Source of the DNA: Malikia sp.
Lineage (GTDB): Bacteria; Pseudomonadota; Gammaproteobacteria; Burkholderiales; Burkholderiaceae_C
NCBI RefSeq assembly: GCF_028687635.1
Contig: NZ_JAQTZS010000012.1
Location: 1 to 64,000 of the forward strand
Reading direction: 5' to 3'
DNA length: 64,000 nucleotides
Below, one piece after another: positions 40,202 through 46,123 of the stretch. The first letter of the stretch is position 1. Each line of letters begins with the position of its first letter. The translations under genes were made by a program, and so were the position numbers. The notes beneath the pieces were generated by a model. The model was not told the DNA's origin. It was given only the letters and a program-made list of their open reading frames with translations, and searched no databases.

Positions 40202-40524
40202 GCTGCCACCCCGCGCAGTTCTCGCACGTTGCCGGATTGGGGCTTGGCTGGCGCTGGATCAGCCGCCATGCCGCCCATCAGGCGCTCGAACTTGATTGCG
40301 CGCTGCCCTTGCAGGTACTCGACCAGGGCGCGGATTTCGTCGTCGGTCTTGCCTGCAATGCGTGCCGCGTTGATGGCCTCGATTTCGTCAGCAGGAAATC
40401 CGACAGCCCGTGCCCCGATGAGGACGGGACGGGTCATCAGCCCCGCCTTGATCGCGTTGTCTATGCTCGTATTCGAGCGGTAGCCGAGTTCGGCTCTTGC
40501 TTCCAGCTTTCGCAGTATCGCCAT
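40198..40524 (-). CDS. AlpA-like phage/island regulator
   Basis: A 108-residue protein with an AlpA-type winged-helix head: LEARAELGYRSNTSIDNAIK, AGLMTRPVLIGARAVGFPAD then EIEAINAARIAGKTDDEIRA. AlpA relatives act as excisionases or activators of integrase genes on P4-like islands, such as CP4-57, which also integrates at ssrA. It is the first gene of its operon, with a clear Shine-Dalgarno (AAAGGGG). Three 21-bp tandem repeats lie about 75 bp upstream (40601-40663) and are good candidates for its control region. Confidence 0.8.
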   Translation of the reverse strand: MAILRKLEARAELGYRSNTSIDNAIKAGLMTRPVLIGARAVGFPADEIEAINAARIAGKTDDEIRALVEYLQGQRAIKFERLMGGMAADPAPAKPQSGNVRELRGVAA

Positions 40525-40600
40525 TGGTTACCCCTTTGTGTCTCCCTGTGCGATTGCTCAGGGATTGGGGCGAATGCTGACGCAGAAAAGCCGGGATTCT

Positions 40601-40663
40601 TACGGCTGGCAGGCTAGCCGTTACGTGTAGCAGGCTAGCCGTTACGGCTGGCTAGCTAGCCGT
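40601..40663. repeat. Three tandem 21-bp repeats upstream of the AlpA-like gene
   Basis: Units start at 40601, 40622 and 40643. Each begins TTACG and ends CTAGCCG, and the first two share GCAGGCTAGCCG; the third has GCTAGCTAGCCG. The period equals two helical turns and each unit holds the palindrome GGCTAGCC or a near match. The third unit contains the stop codon of the 40652-41128 gene. This looks like a repeated protein-binding array. Confidence 0.8.
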
Positions 40664-41128
40664 AGTGCGCTGCTTGTTCAGCTTGCGCAGGTGCTCGTAA
40701 ATCAGGCGAACGTAGTTTTTGGGTGCGCCGGCCAGATGCTCGGGGATTTTTGCCGCCAGTTTCCGGGCAATGTCCATGTCCGCCCCCTTCATGGTCTTGG
40801 CTTCCTGCTCGGCCCATGTCTTGATCGCACGGGTATCGCTGTTTTTGCTGGACCCTCCCAGCCTTCCAGCCTTCGCCATCATGTTTTTATGATCTTTTTC
40901 TTCAATGTACCTACCATAGATAACCAATTCACTTAGCCTTTGATTTAATTCCAATCTATCATCCGAATCTTTTTCGGTATATTTATCAAGAATTTCATAA
41001 ATAACCGCAATGGCTGCATTGGATACCTTGTCATAGGTCATTCCTACAGCCTTGTCGCCAACTCTATTAACCATGTCGTTGATGGTTTTTTGGCACATAT
41101 TGCGATAACGGATACTTGAACGATTCAT
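40652..41128 (-). CDS. Hypothetical protein, relatively AT-rich gene
   Basis: A 158-residue protein with no recognised domain: NRSSIRYRNMCQKTINDMVN at the start, VIYEILDKYTEKDSDDRLEL in the middle, and EHLAGAPKNYVRLIYEHLRK near the end. Mostly helical and basic at the C-terminus. The coding DNA at 40870-41110 is clearly more AT-rich than its neighbours (Asn, Lys, Ile and Tyr codons), pointing to separate ancestry. ATG 41128 is preferred over 41164. The stop lies inside the third 21-bp repeat. Confidence 0.65.
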   Translation of the reverse strand: MNRSSIRYRNMCQKTINDMVNRVGDKAVGMTYDKVSNAAIAVIYEILDKYTEKDSDDRLELNQRLSELVIYGRYIEEKDHKNMMAKAGRLGGSSKNSDTRAIKTWAEQEAKTMKGADMDIARKLAAKIPEHLAGAPKNYVRLIYEHLRKLNKQRTTAS

Positions 41129-41203
41129 TTGCGACCCCTGTTGCGCACCCCAAACGAAAAACACGCCGCCCGGTCAGGGTGTCCGGGTGTTCGCCAGCGG
41201 GGA

Positions 41204-41308
41204 TCAGCCGCAGGCTAGGCGTGTTGGGTCGATTGTGGCATAGGTCGGCAGCTCGACCAGCAACAGCGCCAGCAAGGCCCATAGCAGGCGCTCAGGCGCT
41301 CGCATCAT
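41204..41308 (-). CDS. Small single-pass membrane protein (candidate)
   Basis: A 34-residue frame starting MM then RAPERLLWALLALLLVELPT and ending IDPTRLACG. One strongly hydrophobic helix (LLWALLALLLVEL) of about 13-16 residues is visible. It lies between the 113-residue gene (stop 41351) and the 158-residue gene (start 41128) on the same strand. Related CTGGTCGAGCTG stretches recur elsewhere in the island. No family can be named and no good ribosome site is seen. Confidence 0.35.
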   Translation of the reverse strand: MMRAPERLLWALLALLLVELPTYATIDPTRLACG

Positions 41309-41350
41309 GCGAGTGGGTGCCCTGGGTTGCGTTCGGCCTGCTGCTGCGAT

Positions 41351-41692
41351 CTAGCGGGCTTGCTGCCGTTGTCCGTGGTCTGTCTCGGGTATCCGCCGCA
41401 TCGCATCCTCAATCAGCATGTAAGCCTTGCGCTTGCTGCAACCGAACTCGGACATCAGCCGGTTTCTGGTGGTGGGGCGGTCGTTGCCGGCGTCCAGGAG
41501 CTGCCGGGCGCGTTCGACCTGGTAGGGGCGCGTGAGGTCACGATAGTTGAAGCGGATCACCTTCCCGGCCTGGGCCTTGATCAGCTCCATGATCCGGGCC
41601 TTCGTGCGCTCGCATCCCTCGATCCGGTGGAACTCCATCATGAACCACTCGAAATCTGTCGTCTCGTCGCGCTTGCCTGCCGTCAGTGCCAT
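41351..41692 (-). CDS. Hypothetical protein with probable helix-turn-helix
   Basis: A 113-residue protein: ALTAGKRDETTDFEWFMMEF at the start, then a helical middle (KARIMELIKAQAGKVIRFNY) and NDRPTTRNRLMSEFGCSKRK, AYMLIEDAMRRIPET at the C-terminus. The last part has helix-turn-helix spacing, so DNA binding is plausible. It would be the first gene of the early operon reading leftward. No promoter was identified in the repeat-rich DNA upstream. Confidence 0.6.
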   Translation of the reverse strand: MALTAGKRDETTDFEWFMMEFHRIEGCERTKARIMELIKAQAGKVIRFNYRDLTRPYQVERARQLLDAGNDRPTTRNRLMSEFGCSKRKAYMLIEDAMRRIPETDHGQRQQAR

Positions 41693-42113
41693 GCAGGCAA
41701 TGGTTCGGCGGGGGCGCGCAAGTGGCAGGCGAAATCATGCACGGATGGAGCCGGGCCGCTGCCGTGGCGAGCGTCAGCAGGATCAGGTGGGCGTGAGGGC
41801 CGCTGACGCCTGTTCTTGTCCTGCAAAAGCAGGCGTATCAGGCGCTTGAACCCTACCCAAAACCTCCCCATTCCAGCAGCTCGACCAGCACGGAAACCGT
41901 CTGGGTTTCTTGTGGGTTTCAGACCATTTGCAGCGGCTCGCCAGGGTGCGGACTTTGCGGAGAAACCAGTCTCGGACTTTCGGGCAAACCCTCGTACCTT
42001 TCGGACTTACTCGGGCTGGCCTGGGTGCGGGCTTTGCGGGGAAACCCGCCGTCGGAAACGACGGAAACCCGCCGCCTGGGTGTTGCGAAAGGTGTTTCCT
42101 TTGTTTAGAAACT
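41693..42113. other. Repeat-rich stretch with many GAAAC motifs
   Basis: No convincing gene. Between about 41888 and 42122 GAAAC or its complement GTTTC occurs about ten times (for example CGGAAACGACGGAAACCCG at 42054). An origin of replication or a regulator-binding cluster is possible. A 130-residue frame on the minus strand (41783-42175) is rich in Pro, Arg and Gly and is not supported. Confidence 0.45.
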
Positions 42114-42269
42114 TTAGAAACCCCAGTGCGCGCAGTAGCTCGACGGGCTGAAAAGTGAGCCGGTTGGATGACCATCGCGCTGCGGGAGTTCGGCCAGCGG
42201 CTCGACGGCCTGCACGGTCAGGTGGTCGTCGCCGGCCAGCCCTTCAGGATCTTGGATCTGGATGGGCAT
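42114..42269 (-). CDS. Small hypothetical protein (weak support)
   Basis: A 51-residue frame beginning PIQIQDPEGLAGDDHLTVQA then VEPLAELPQRDGHPTG. Its balanced acidic composition looks more protein-like than the neighbouring frames in this GC-rich stretch. It overlaps the end of the next upstream frame (stop at 42244) by about 25 bp. No ribosome site or homology is claimed. Confidence 0.3.
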   Translation of the reverse strand: MPIQIQDPEGLAGDDHLTVQAVEPLAELPQRDGHPTGSLFSPSSYCAHWGF

Positions 42270-42621
42270 CGGGCCGATGGGGCAGCATTCGGCTGGTGAT
42301 CAGATCCTTCGACCGGAAAATCCTCCGGGTCGATGCGGCGAAATTTACCGCTTCGATGCGGCGCGCGCGCGGTAGATGTGAGCAAACCTGCTCACATTGC
42401 AGCTCGACCAGGGCGTCGTCGTCGGCGTGAGGGCCGCTGACGGTGATCTGGCGGTCGCTGACCATCGCCAGCCCTTGCCCTCCCGCGTTCCAAACGCCGA
42501 AGGGTCGGATTTGAAATCCAGCCCTTGCCGCCGAAGGATCGCGTTTGAAACGCGACCCCTTGCCTACCTCGACCATGCCGCCAGGGGTGCGGATAGCGTC
42601 CGTACCCCTGGGCCATGCCAC
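42244..42621 (-). CDS. Hypothetical protein (weak support)
   Basis: A 125-residue frame from GTG 42621, or 73 residues from ATG 42465. The second part (VSDRQITVSGPHADDDALVE then LQCEQVCSHLPRARR) looks like real coding sequence. The first part crosses a set of short palindromes (42490-42560) and may not be coding. Function unknown. Confidence 0.3.
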   Translation of the reverse strand: MAWPRGTDAIRTPGGMVEVGKGSRFKRDPSAARAGFQIRPFGVWNAGGQGLAMVSDRQITVSGPHADDDALVELQCEQVCSHLPRARRIEAVNFAASTRRIFRSKDLITSRMLPHRPDAHPDPRS

Positions 42622-42664
42622 CAGCTCGACCCGCCCTTTTTGTAGTTGTCAGGTCAACTTTTGG

Positions 42665-42925
42665 TCAACTTTCGCGGCCGGCCCCTTTTTGTCGCCGCGC
42701 CTGTAACTTTCGGCTGTAAGTTTTTGTGCTGCGACCCGTTGCAGCCGGTCGGCGCTGATCTGGTGCATCTGGGTGTCGGTCCTGCTGCGGCGGTCTGGTG
42801 GGCTTGCTGCCGTGGTGCCAGGGCTCCCACTGGTGGGAGGGGTGACGTAGGCGGGAGGGGTCGGCAGCGCTATCGCGGGCGCTCAACCCTTGACTGAACC
42901 TTGGCAGGACAGCCAGCTCGACCAT
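42665..42925 (-). CDS. Hypothetical protein (weak support)
   Basis: An 86-residue, basic frame from ATG 42925 (VELAVLPRFSQGLSARDSAA near the start, STKTYSRKLQARRQKGAGRE at the end). Its start overlaps by one base (TGATG) the stop of another short frame (42925-43119). That frame includes the first copy of a 76-bp duplication. No family recognised. Confidence 0.3.
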   Translation of the reverse strand: MVELAVLPRFSQGLSARDSAADPSRLRHPSHQWEPWHHGSKPTRPPQQDRHPDAPDQRRPAATGRSTKTYSRKLQARRQKGAGRES

Positions 42926-42950
42926 CACGCCGCATGGGTTGCACCAGCCG

Positions 42951-43026
42951 GCAGCGGATCACCGCCCATGCCTTGACCTGGTGGCCTTGCCGGGCGCCAG
43001 TCGCGCAGGATCAGCGCCGTCGTGCC
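42951..43026. repeat. 76-bp direct repeat, copy 1
   Basis: Starts GCAGCGGATCACCGCCCATG and ends with CGTCGTGCC. It matches 43896-43971 with four differences over 76 bp. The copies lie 945 bp apart in the same orientation, on either side of the DUF2335-like gene pair. Confidence 0.8.
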
Positions 43027-43197
43027 GGCCGCGTCAGCCAGGAATGGCCGGCATCGATGCGGCGCGCACCAGATGGCGAACGACGAAAGCGCAGCTCGGG
43101 AACTACGTGCACCGCGCACGGGTTTGCCGTGTACGGCTGGGCCAGATACGGTGGGGTCGGCGTTTCACCGACCCCTTGCAGCAGTCTCCAGCCTAGG

Positions 43198-43569
43198 TTA
43201 CTTCCCGTTGGACTTGCTGCGAACAATGGCCTGAATGATGGCAACGACAGGCAGGCTCACCAGCGCCACGCTAACGGCAGGATGCGCGCCAAGGTAGACA
43301 CTCAGTACGCATCCGGCCAGCGCCAAAATCGAGACAGCCCCGTCGATCCAGTGCCCACGACGGGTGTCCCGAATGGTCGCATTCAAGATGGCGGATTCTT
43401 GATCTATGCGGTGCTGCTGCTCCCGCTCGACCATCGCCATGATGCGTTCAGCCCCGTTAGGGATGATTGAATCAAACTGCGCCAGCGCACCCGGTGGCGG
43501 TAACGGGCCGGCCCACTGTTGAGACACAAGCCCTTGCTGGGCTCCTGCCTCCTGCTGTTGCTTGGGCAT
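43198..43569 (-). CDS. DUF2335-like membrane protein
   Basis: A 123-residue predicted membrane protein. A Gln-rich head leads to GPLPPPGALAQFDSIIPNGA then ERIMAMVEREQQHRIDQESA, the signature of the DUF2335 family. Two hydrophobic segments follow (IDGAVSILALAGCVLSVYLG and AVSVALVSLPVVAIIQAIV). Function of the family is unknown; members are common on phages and genomic islands. ATG 43569 lies 4 bp after the stop of the upstream small gene; a longer start at 43626 would overlap it. The pair is flanked by a 16-bp direct repeat. Confidence 0.75.
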   Translation of the reverse strand: MPKQQQEAGAQQGLVSQQWAGPLPPPGALAQFDSIIPNGAERIMAMVEREQQHRIDQESAILNATIRDTRRGHWIDGAVSILALAGCVLSVYLGAHPAVSVALVSLPVVAIIQAIVRSKSNGK

Positions 43570-43573
43570 CCTG

Positions 43574-43810
43574 CTACGCGCCAGCCTTGGTTTTGCGGGA
43601 CGCTTGGGGTGCTCGCTCGGCATCAATCACAGCCCGGAAGGTTCCGCCAAGTCGCAGCACGTCGCCGCGAAGACGGCTCAGGTCGTCGCCTTTCGGCCTG
43701 GGGTACTCGGCAGGGGCTCCAATGGTCGCAGGCGCAGCAAGGCCAGCCAGTATCCCGGCAATGATTGCCTTGCCTCTTGCAAGGTGGTTTTTCGTCAATG
43801 TCGCGCCCAT
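43574..43810 (-). CDS. Small hypothetical protein paired with the DUF2335-like gene
   Basis: A 78-residue protein: GATLTKNHLARGKAIIAGIL then AGLAAPATIGAPAEYPRPKG, with one short hydrophobic segment near the N-terminus and a basic C-terminus. It may be an exported or membrane-associated partner of the DUF2335-like protein, 4 bp downstream. No family recognised. Confidence 0.55.
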   Translation of the reverse strand: MGATLTKNHLARGKAIIAGILAGLAAPATIGAPAEYPRPKGDDLSRLRGDVLRLGGTFRAVIDAERAPQASRKTKAGA

Positions 43811-44207
43811 GCGCTGACTCTAGCACATGGCGCATATTGACCCAAGGAGCGCCAAGGAGCGCCATTCCAACCCCTTGCAGCAGTCGCCCCAGCTCGCAGC
43901 GGATCGCCGCCCATGCCTTGATCTGGTGGCCTTGCCGGGCGCCAGTCGCGCAGGGTCAGCGCCGCCGTGCCAGGAACAGCAGCGCCAGCCCATCGCCGCC
44001 ACAGCTCACGCCATGTTGGAACGGGTGGAACATCGCCAGCAAAACAGGGGCAGCGCCTGCCTTGTAACCTGTGTGACCTGTTCCGAATCCCATCAGGTCA
44101 CAAGTTTTCCGCGCCGCTCTCCTATGAGAATGTATGTTTGTGACCTTGTGACTTGTGTGACTCATATAAATAGAACCTCGCATGAGAAGATTCAGGCGTC
44201 CGCCCAC
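43811..44207. other. Non-coding stretch with repeat copy 2 and GTGAC-rich cluster
   Basis: About 400 bp with no convincing gene. It holds the second copy of the 16-bp direct repeat (43870-43885), the second 76-bp repeat (43896-43971) and a cluster of TTGTGAC/GTCACAA motifs (about 44060-44162). The latter is just before an AT-rich patch (ATATAAATAG) that may include a promoter. Confidence 0.45.
43896..43971. repeat. 76-bp direct repeat, copy 2
   Basis: Matches 42951-43026 with four differences, same orientation. In one minus-strand frame both copies read ALxLRDWRPARPP then QGMGGDPL, so they may derive from a short duplicated coding segment. Confidence 0.8.
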
Positions 44208-44231
44208 AAAAAACCCGGCTCACTGGCCGGG
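44208..44231 (-). terminator. Rho-independent terminator after the integrase gene
   Basis: On the minus strand CCCGGC (44231-44226) pairs with GCCGGG (44219-44214), followed by six T (44213-44208). It lies about 30 bp after the integrase stop codon. Confidence 0.75.
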
Positions 44232-44260
44232 CTGGTGGTGGGCTTGCTGCTGGCGCTGGA

Positions 44261-45499
44261 TCACGCGGCCCGCAGTTGGATCACGTCCGCCCCGGTGCGC
44301 AGCTTGTCCAGGTAGTCCGCCCACTCTTGCATCATGGCGGTGCGCTGCTTCAGGTAGGTGGTGCGGTTATAGGCTCGCCCGTTGGCGTCCTTCACGGCGT
44401 GGGCTAGTTGGGCCTCGATGACCAGCGGATCACATTCCAGGCGCTCGGCAAGCATGGTGCGCGCCGTTGCCCGGAACCCGTGCCACGTCTGAATCTCTGG
44501 CGTGTAGCCCAGCGCGATCAAGGCGGACCGAACGGAGTTCTCGGACATGGGCTTGCTTCGCTGGCGCTCGCCTGGGAACACCAGCCCCGTAACCTCGGTG
44601 AAGGGCTTGAGTTCGCGCAGCAGCTCCACAGCCTGCCTGGGCAGCGGGACTAGGTGCGGGTCGCCGTTTTCCTTGCCGTCCTTGCTTCGCTTCATCCTTG
44701 CGGCCGGAATTGTCCACAGTGCCGCCTCCAAGTCGATTTCATCCCATGCCGCGCCGCGCAGCTCGCCCGGACGCTGAAACAGCATGGGCGCCAGTTGCAG
44801 CGCCGCCCGGACTATCACCCCGCCCTTGTAGACCTGAATCCCGCGCAGCAGCTCCCCGAACTTCACGGGATCGGTGATGGCTGCGAAGTGCCGCCCACGG
44901 TACGGGGAAAGTGCCCCCTTCAGGTCTGGTGTGATATCGCGCTCTACCCTGCCCGTCGCCACGGCGTAGCGCCAAACCTGCCGGGCCAGCATCAGGCCAC
45001 GGTCGGCAGTCTCGACGGCCCCGCGTTCCTCGACCTTGCGCAGCGTCGCCAGCAGCTCGACCGGCTTGATATCGGCCATGCGTCGGTCCCCCAGCCAGGG
45101 GAACAGGTCGCGCTCGAACTGGCGCAAGGATCGGTCGGCGTGTGCCTCGCTCCAATGCGGGGACTGCTTCCCGTACCACTCCAGCGCAACAACCTTGAGT
45201 GAGTCGCCCGCAGGATTGACCGCCGTCAGCTTCTCGACCTTGCGCGCCTGAATCGGGTCTATCCCCCCGGCCTTCTTCAGCTTCGCATCGTCTCGCTTCG
45301 CCCTTGCGTCTTTCAGGCCCACTGCTGGATAGCTGCCGATGGCGAGCTGCTTTTCCTTGCCGCCCGTGCGGTACTTGAGAAACCAGCGTTTGGACCCTGC
45401 CGGGCTAACCTGAAGGTACAGCCCGCCCGAGTCGCTGAATCTGGCCTGTTTCTTGTCAGGCGGGCAGGTGGCGTTACGGCAGGCGGCATCGGTCAACAT
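44261..45499 (-). CDS. P4-type tyrosine integrase
   Basis: A 412-residue site-specific recombinase. The N-terminus has the arm-binding domain usual in P4-type integrases (FSDSGGLYLQVSPAGSKRWF, then YRTGGKEKQLAIGSYPAVGL). The catalytic domain shows Arg in LFQRPGELRGAAWDEID, the H-x-x-R box as TWHGFRATARTM, His in AQLAHAVKD and the nucleophile Tyr in AYNRTTYL. It should integrate and excise the island at the ssrA 3' flank. ATG 45499 begins the conserved region; a GGGGGTA arm-like repeat starts directly at 45500, so the protein may bind next to its own start and repress itself. The gene ends before a strong terminator. Confidence 0.92.
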   Translation of the reverse strand: MLTDAACRNATCPPDKKQARFSDSGGLYLQVSPAGSKRWFLKYRTGGKEKQLAIGSYPAVGLKDARAKRDDAKLKKAGGIDPIQARKVEKLTAVNPAGDSLKVVALEWYGKQSPHWSEAHADRSLRQFERDLFPWLGDRRMADIKPVELLATLRKVEERGAVETADRGLMLARQVWRYAVATGRVERDITPDLKGALSPYRGRHFAAITDPVKFGELLRGIQVYKGGVIVRAALQLAPMLFQRPGELRGAAWDEIDLEAALWTIPAARMKRSKDGKENGDPHLVPLPRQAVELLRELKPFTEVTGLVFPGERQRSKPMSENSVRSALIALGYTPEIQTWHGFRATARTMLAERLECDPLVIEAQLAHAVKDANGRAYNRTTYLKQRTAMMQEWADYLDKLRTGADVIQLRAA

Positions 45500-45618
45500 G
45501 GGGGTACGGCTTTCAGGGGTGGGGGTACAGCGCAACGGGTGCGCTCTCATAGGGGAACGGGGGTACAAAACCCGCCAAATCCCCCCGGTGGGCTAGTTGT
45601 ACCCCCGGTTGTACCCCC
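45500..45618. promoter_or_regulatory. Putative integrase arm-type sites, right end
   Basis: Five copies of the heptamer TACCCCC: three inverted (GGGGGTA at 45500, 45521 and 45559) and two direct (45600 and 45612, 12 bp apart). The direct pair repeats the spacing at 29095/29107. The cluster lies between the integrase gene and the attachment core, overlapping where the integrase promoter should be. Confidence 0.6.
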
Positions 45619-45678
45619 GCTTTCAATTGGCTGTCAATGTGGCTCTATGTGCCTCTTTGGGCGATGCTTGCCCGTGCG

Positions 45679-45692
45679 CACCAATGAAAAAG
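45679..45692 (+). repeat. Attachment-like core, copy 3 (ssrA side)
   Basis: CACCAATGAAAAAG, identical to 27013-27026 and 29008-29021. It lies 41 bp beyond the tmRNA 3' end and overlaps the tmRNA terminator. The exact crossover point within or near it cannot be fixed from sequence. Confidence 0.7.
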
Positions 45693-45724
45693 GCCCCCAA
45701 GTGGTGATCCTTGGGAGCCTTTGT
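45687..45724 (-). terminator. ssrA terminator
   Basis: On the minus strand AAAGGCTCCCAAG pairs with CTTGGGGGCCTTTTT with one mismatch around an 8-base loop, ending in five T. It sits about 10 bp after the tmRNA 3' end. Confidence 0.75.
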
Positions 45725-45733
45725 TTTTGAAAG

Positions 45734-46110
45734 TGGTGGAGCTGGGGGGATTTGAACCCCCGTCCGCAAGCCTTCTTCGCGCAGTTCTACATGTATAGTC
45801 GTCTGATTTGAGTCTCGCCAGATGCATCGCGCAGCGACACGCTATGCACCCAGCCAGCAACCTTAGTTCTCGTCACCCGGCAAGTTGCCCGCTTGATGAC
45901 CAGCCCATGAAATTTTCCTTGCAGCCGGGACAGTCTTACGACTGCCCTTGCCCAGCCCATCGGCCGACTGTTGCAAGGCTCACCGGATTAAGCGGCGAGT
46001 GCGAAACGTTCGTCGTTTGCAGTTAGTTTTTTTCTGCGGTTTTACGAGGTGACAGAACCTCGACATGCCCTGCTGCGTGTCCGAACCCACGTCGAAACCA
46101 ATGCAGCCCC
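45734..46110 (-). ncRNA. ssrA: Transfer-messenger RNA (tmRNA), one-piece
   Basis: The 5' end reads GGGGCTGCATTGGTTTCGAC (46110 downwards) and the 3' end carries the T-arm GGTTCAAATCCCCCCAGC and an encoded CCA (45736-45734). This gives 377 nt with the tRNA-like halves at both ends in the normal order. The tag reading frame inside encodes ANDERFALAA followed by TAA, a typical proteolysis tag. It rescues stalled ribosomes together with SmpB (not in the window). Its 3' flank is the integration target of the neighbouring islands, as known for several P4-type elements. Confidence 0.96.
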
Positions 46111-46123
46111 TGAACCTGTTAGT

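Larger units (their letters stand above)
29008..45692. mobile_element. Main integrative element at ssrA, P4-integrase type, about 16.7 kb
   Basis: Bounded by the core CACCAATGAAAAAG at 29008 and 45679, with a tyrosine integrase at the ssrA-proximal end and GTACCCCC repeat clusters near both ends. Contents are an AlpA-like regulator, a Rha-like protein, a replication operon (TOPRIM-DUF927 primase/helicase, SSB, winged-helix proteins), a toxin-antitoxin cassette and a DUF2335-like membrane protein. No virion, packaging, relaxase or conjugation genes were recognised. The layout suggests a replicating satellite-like island. Confidence 0.75.

Noticed and set aside
45734-46110. Two-piece (permuted) tmRNA
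   Set aside because: Both tRNA-like halves are at the outer ends in normal order with the tag between them, so the gene is one-piece.
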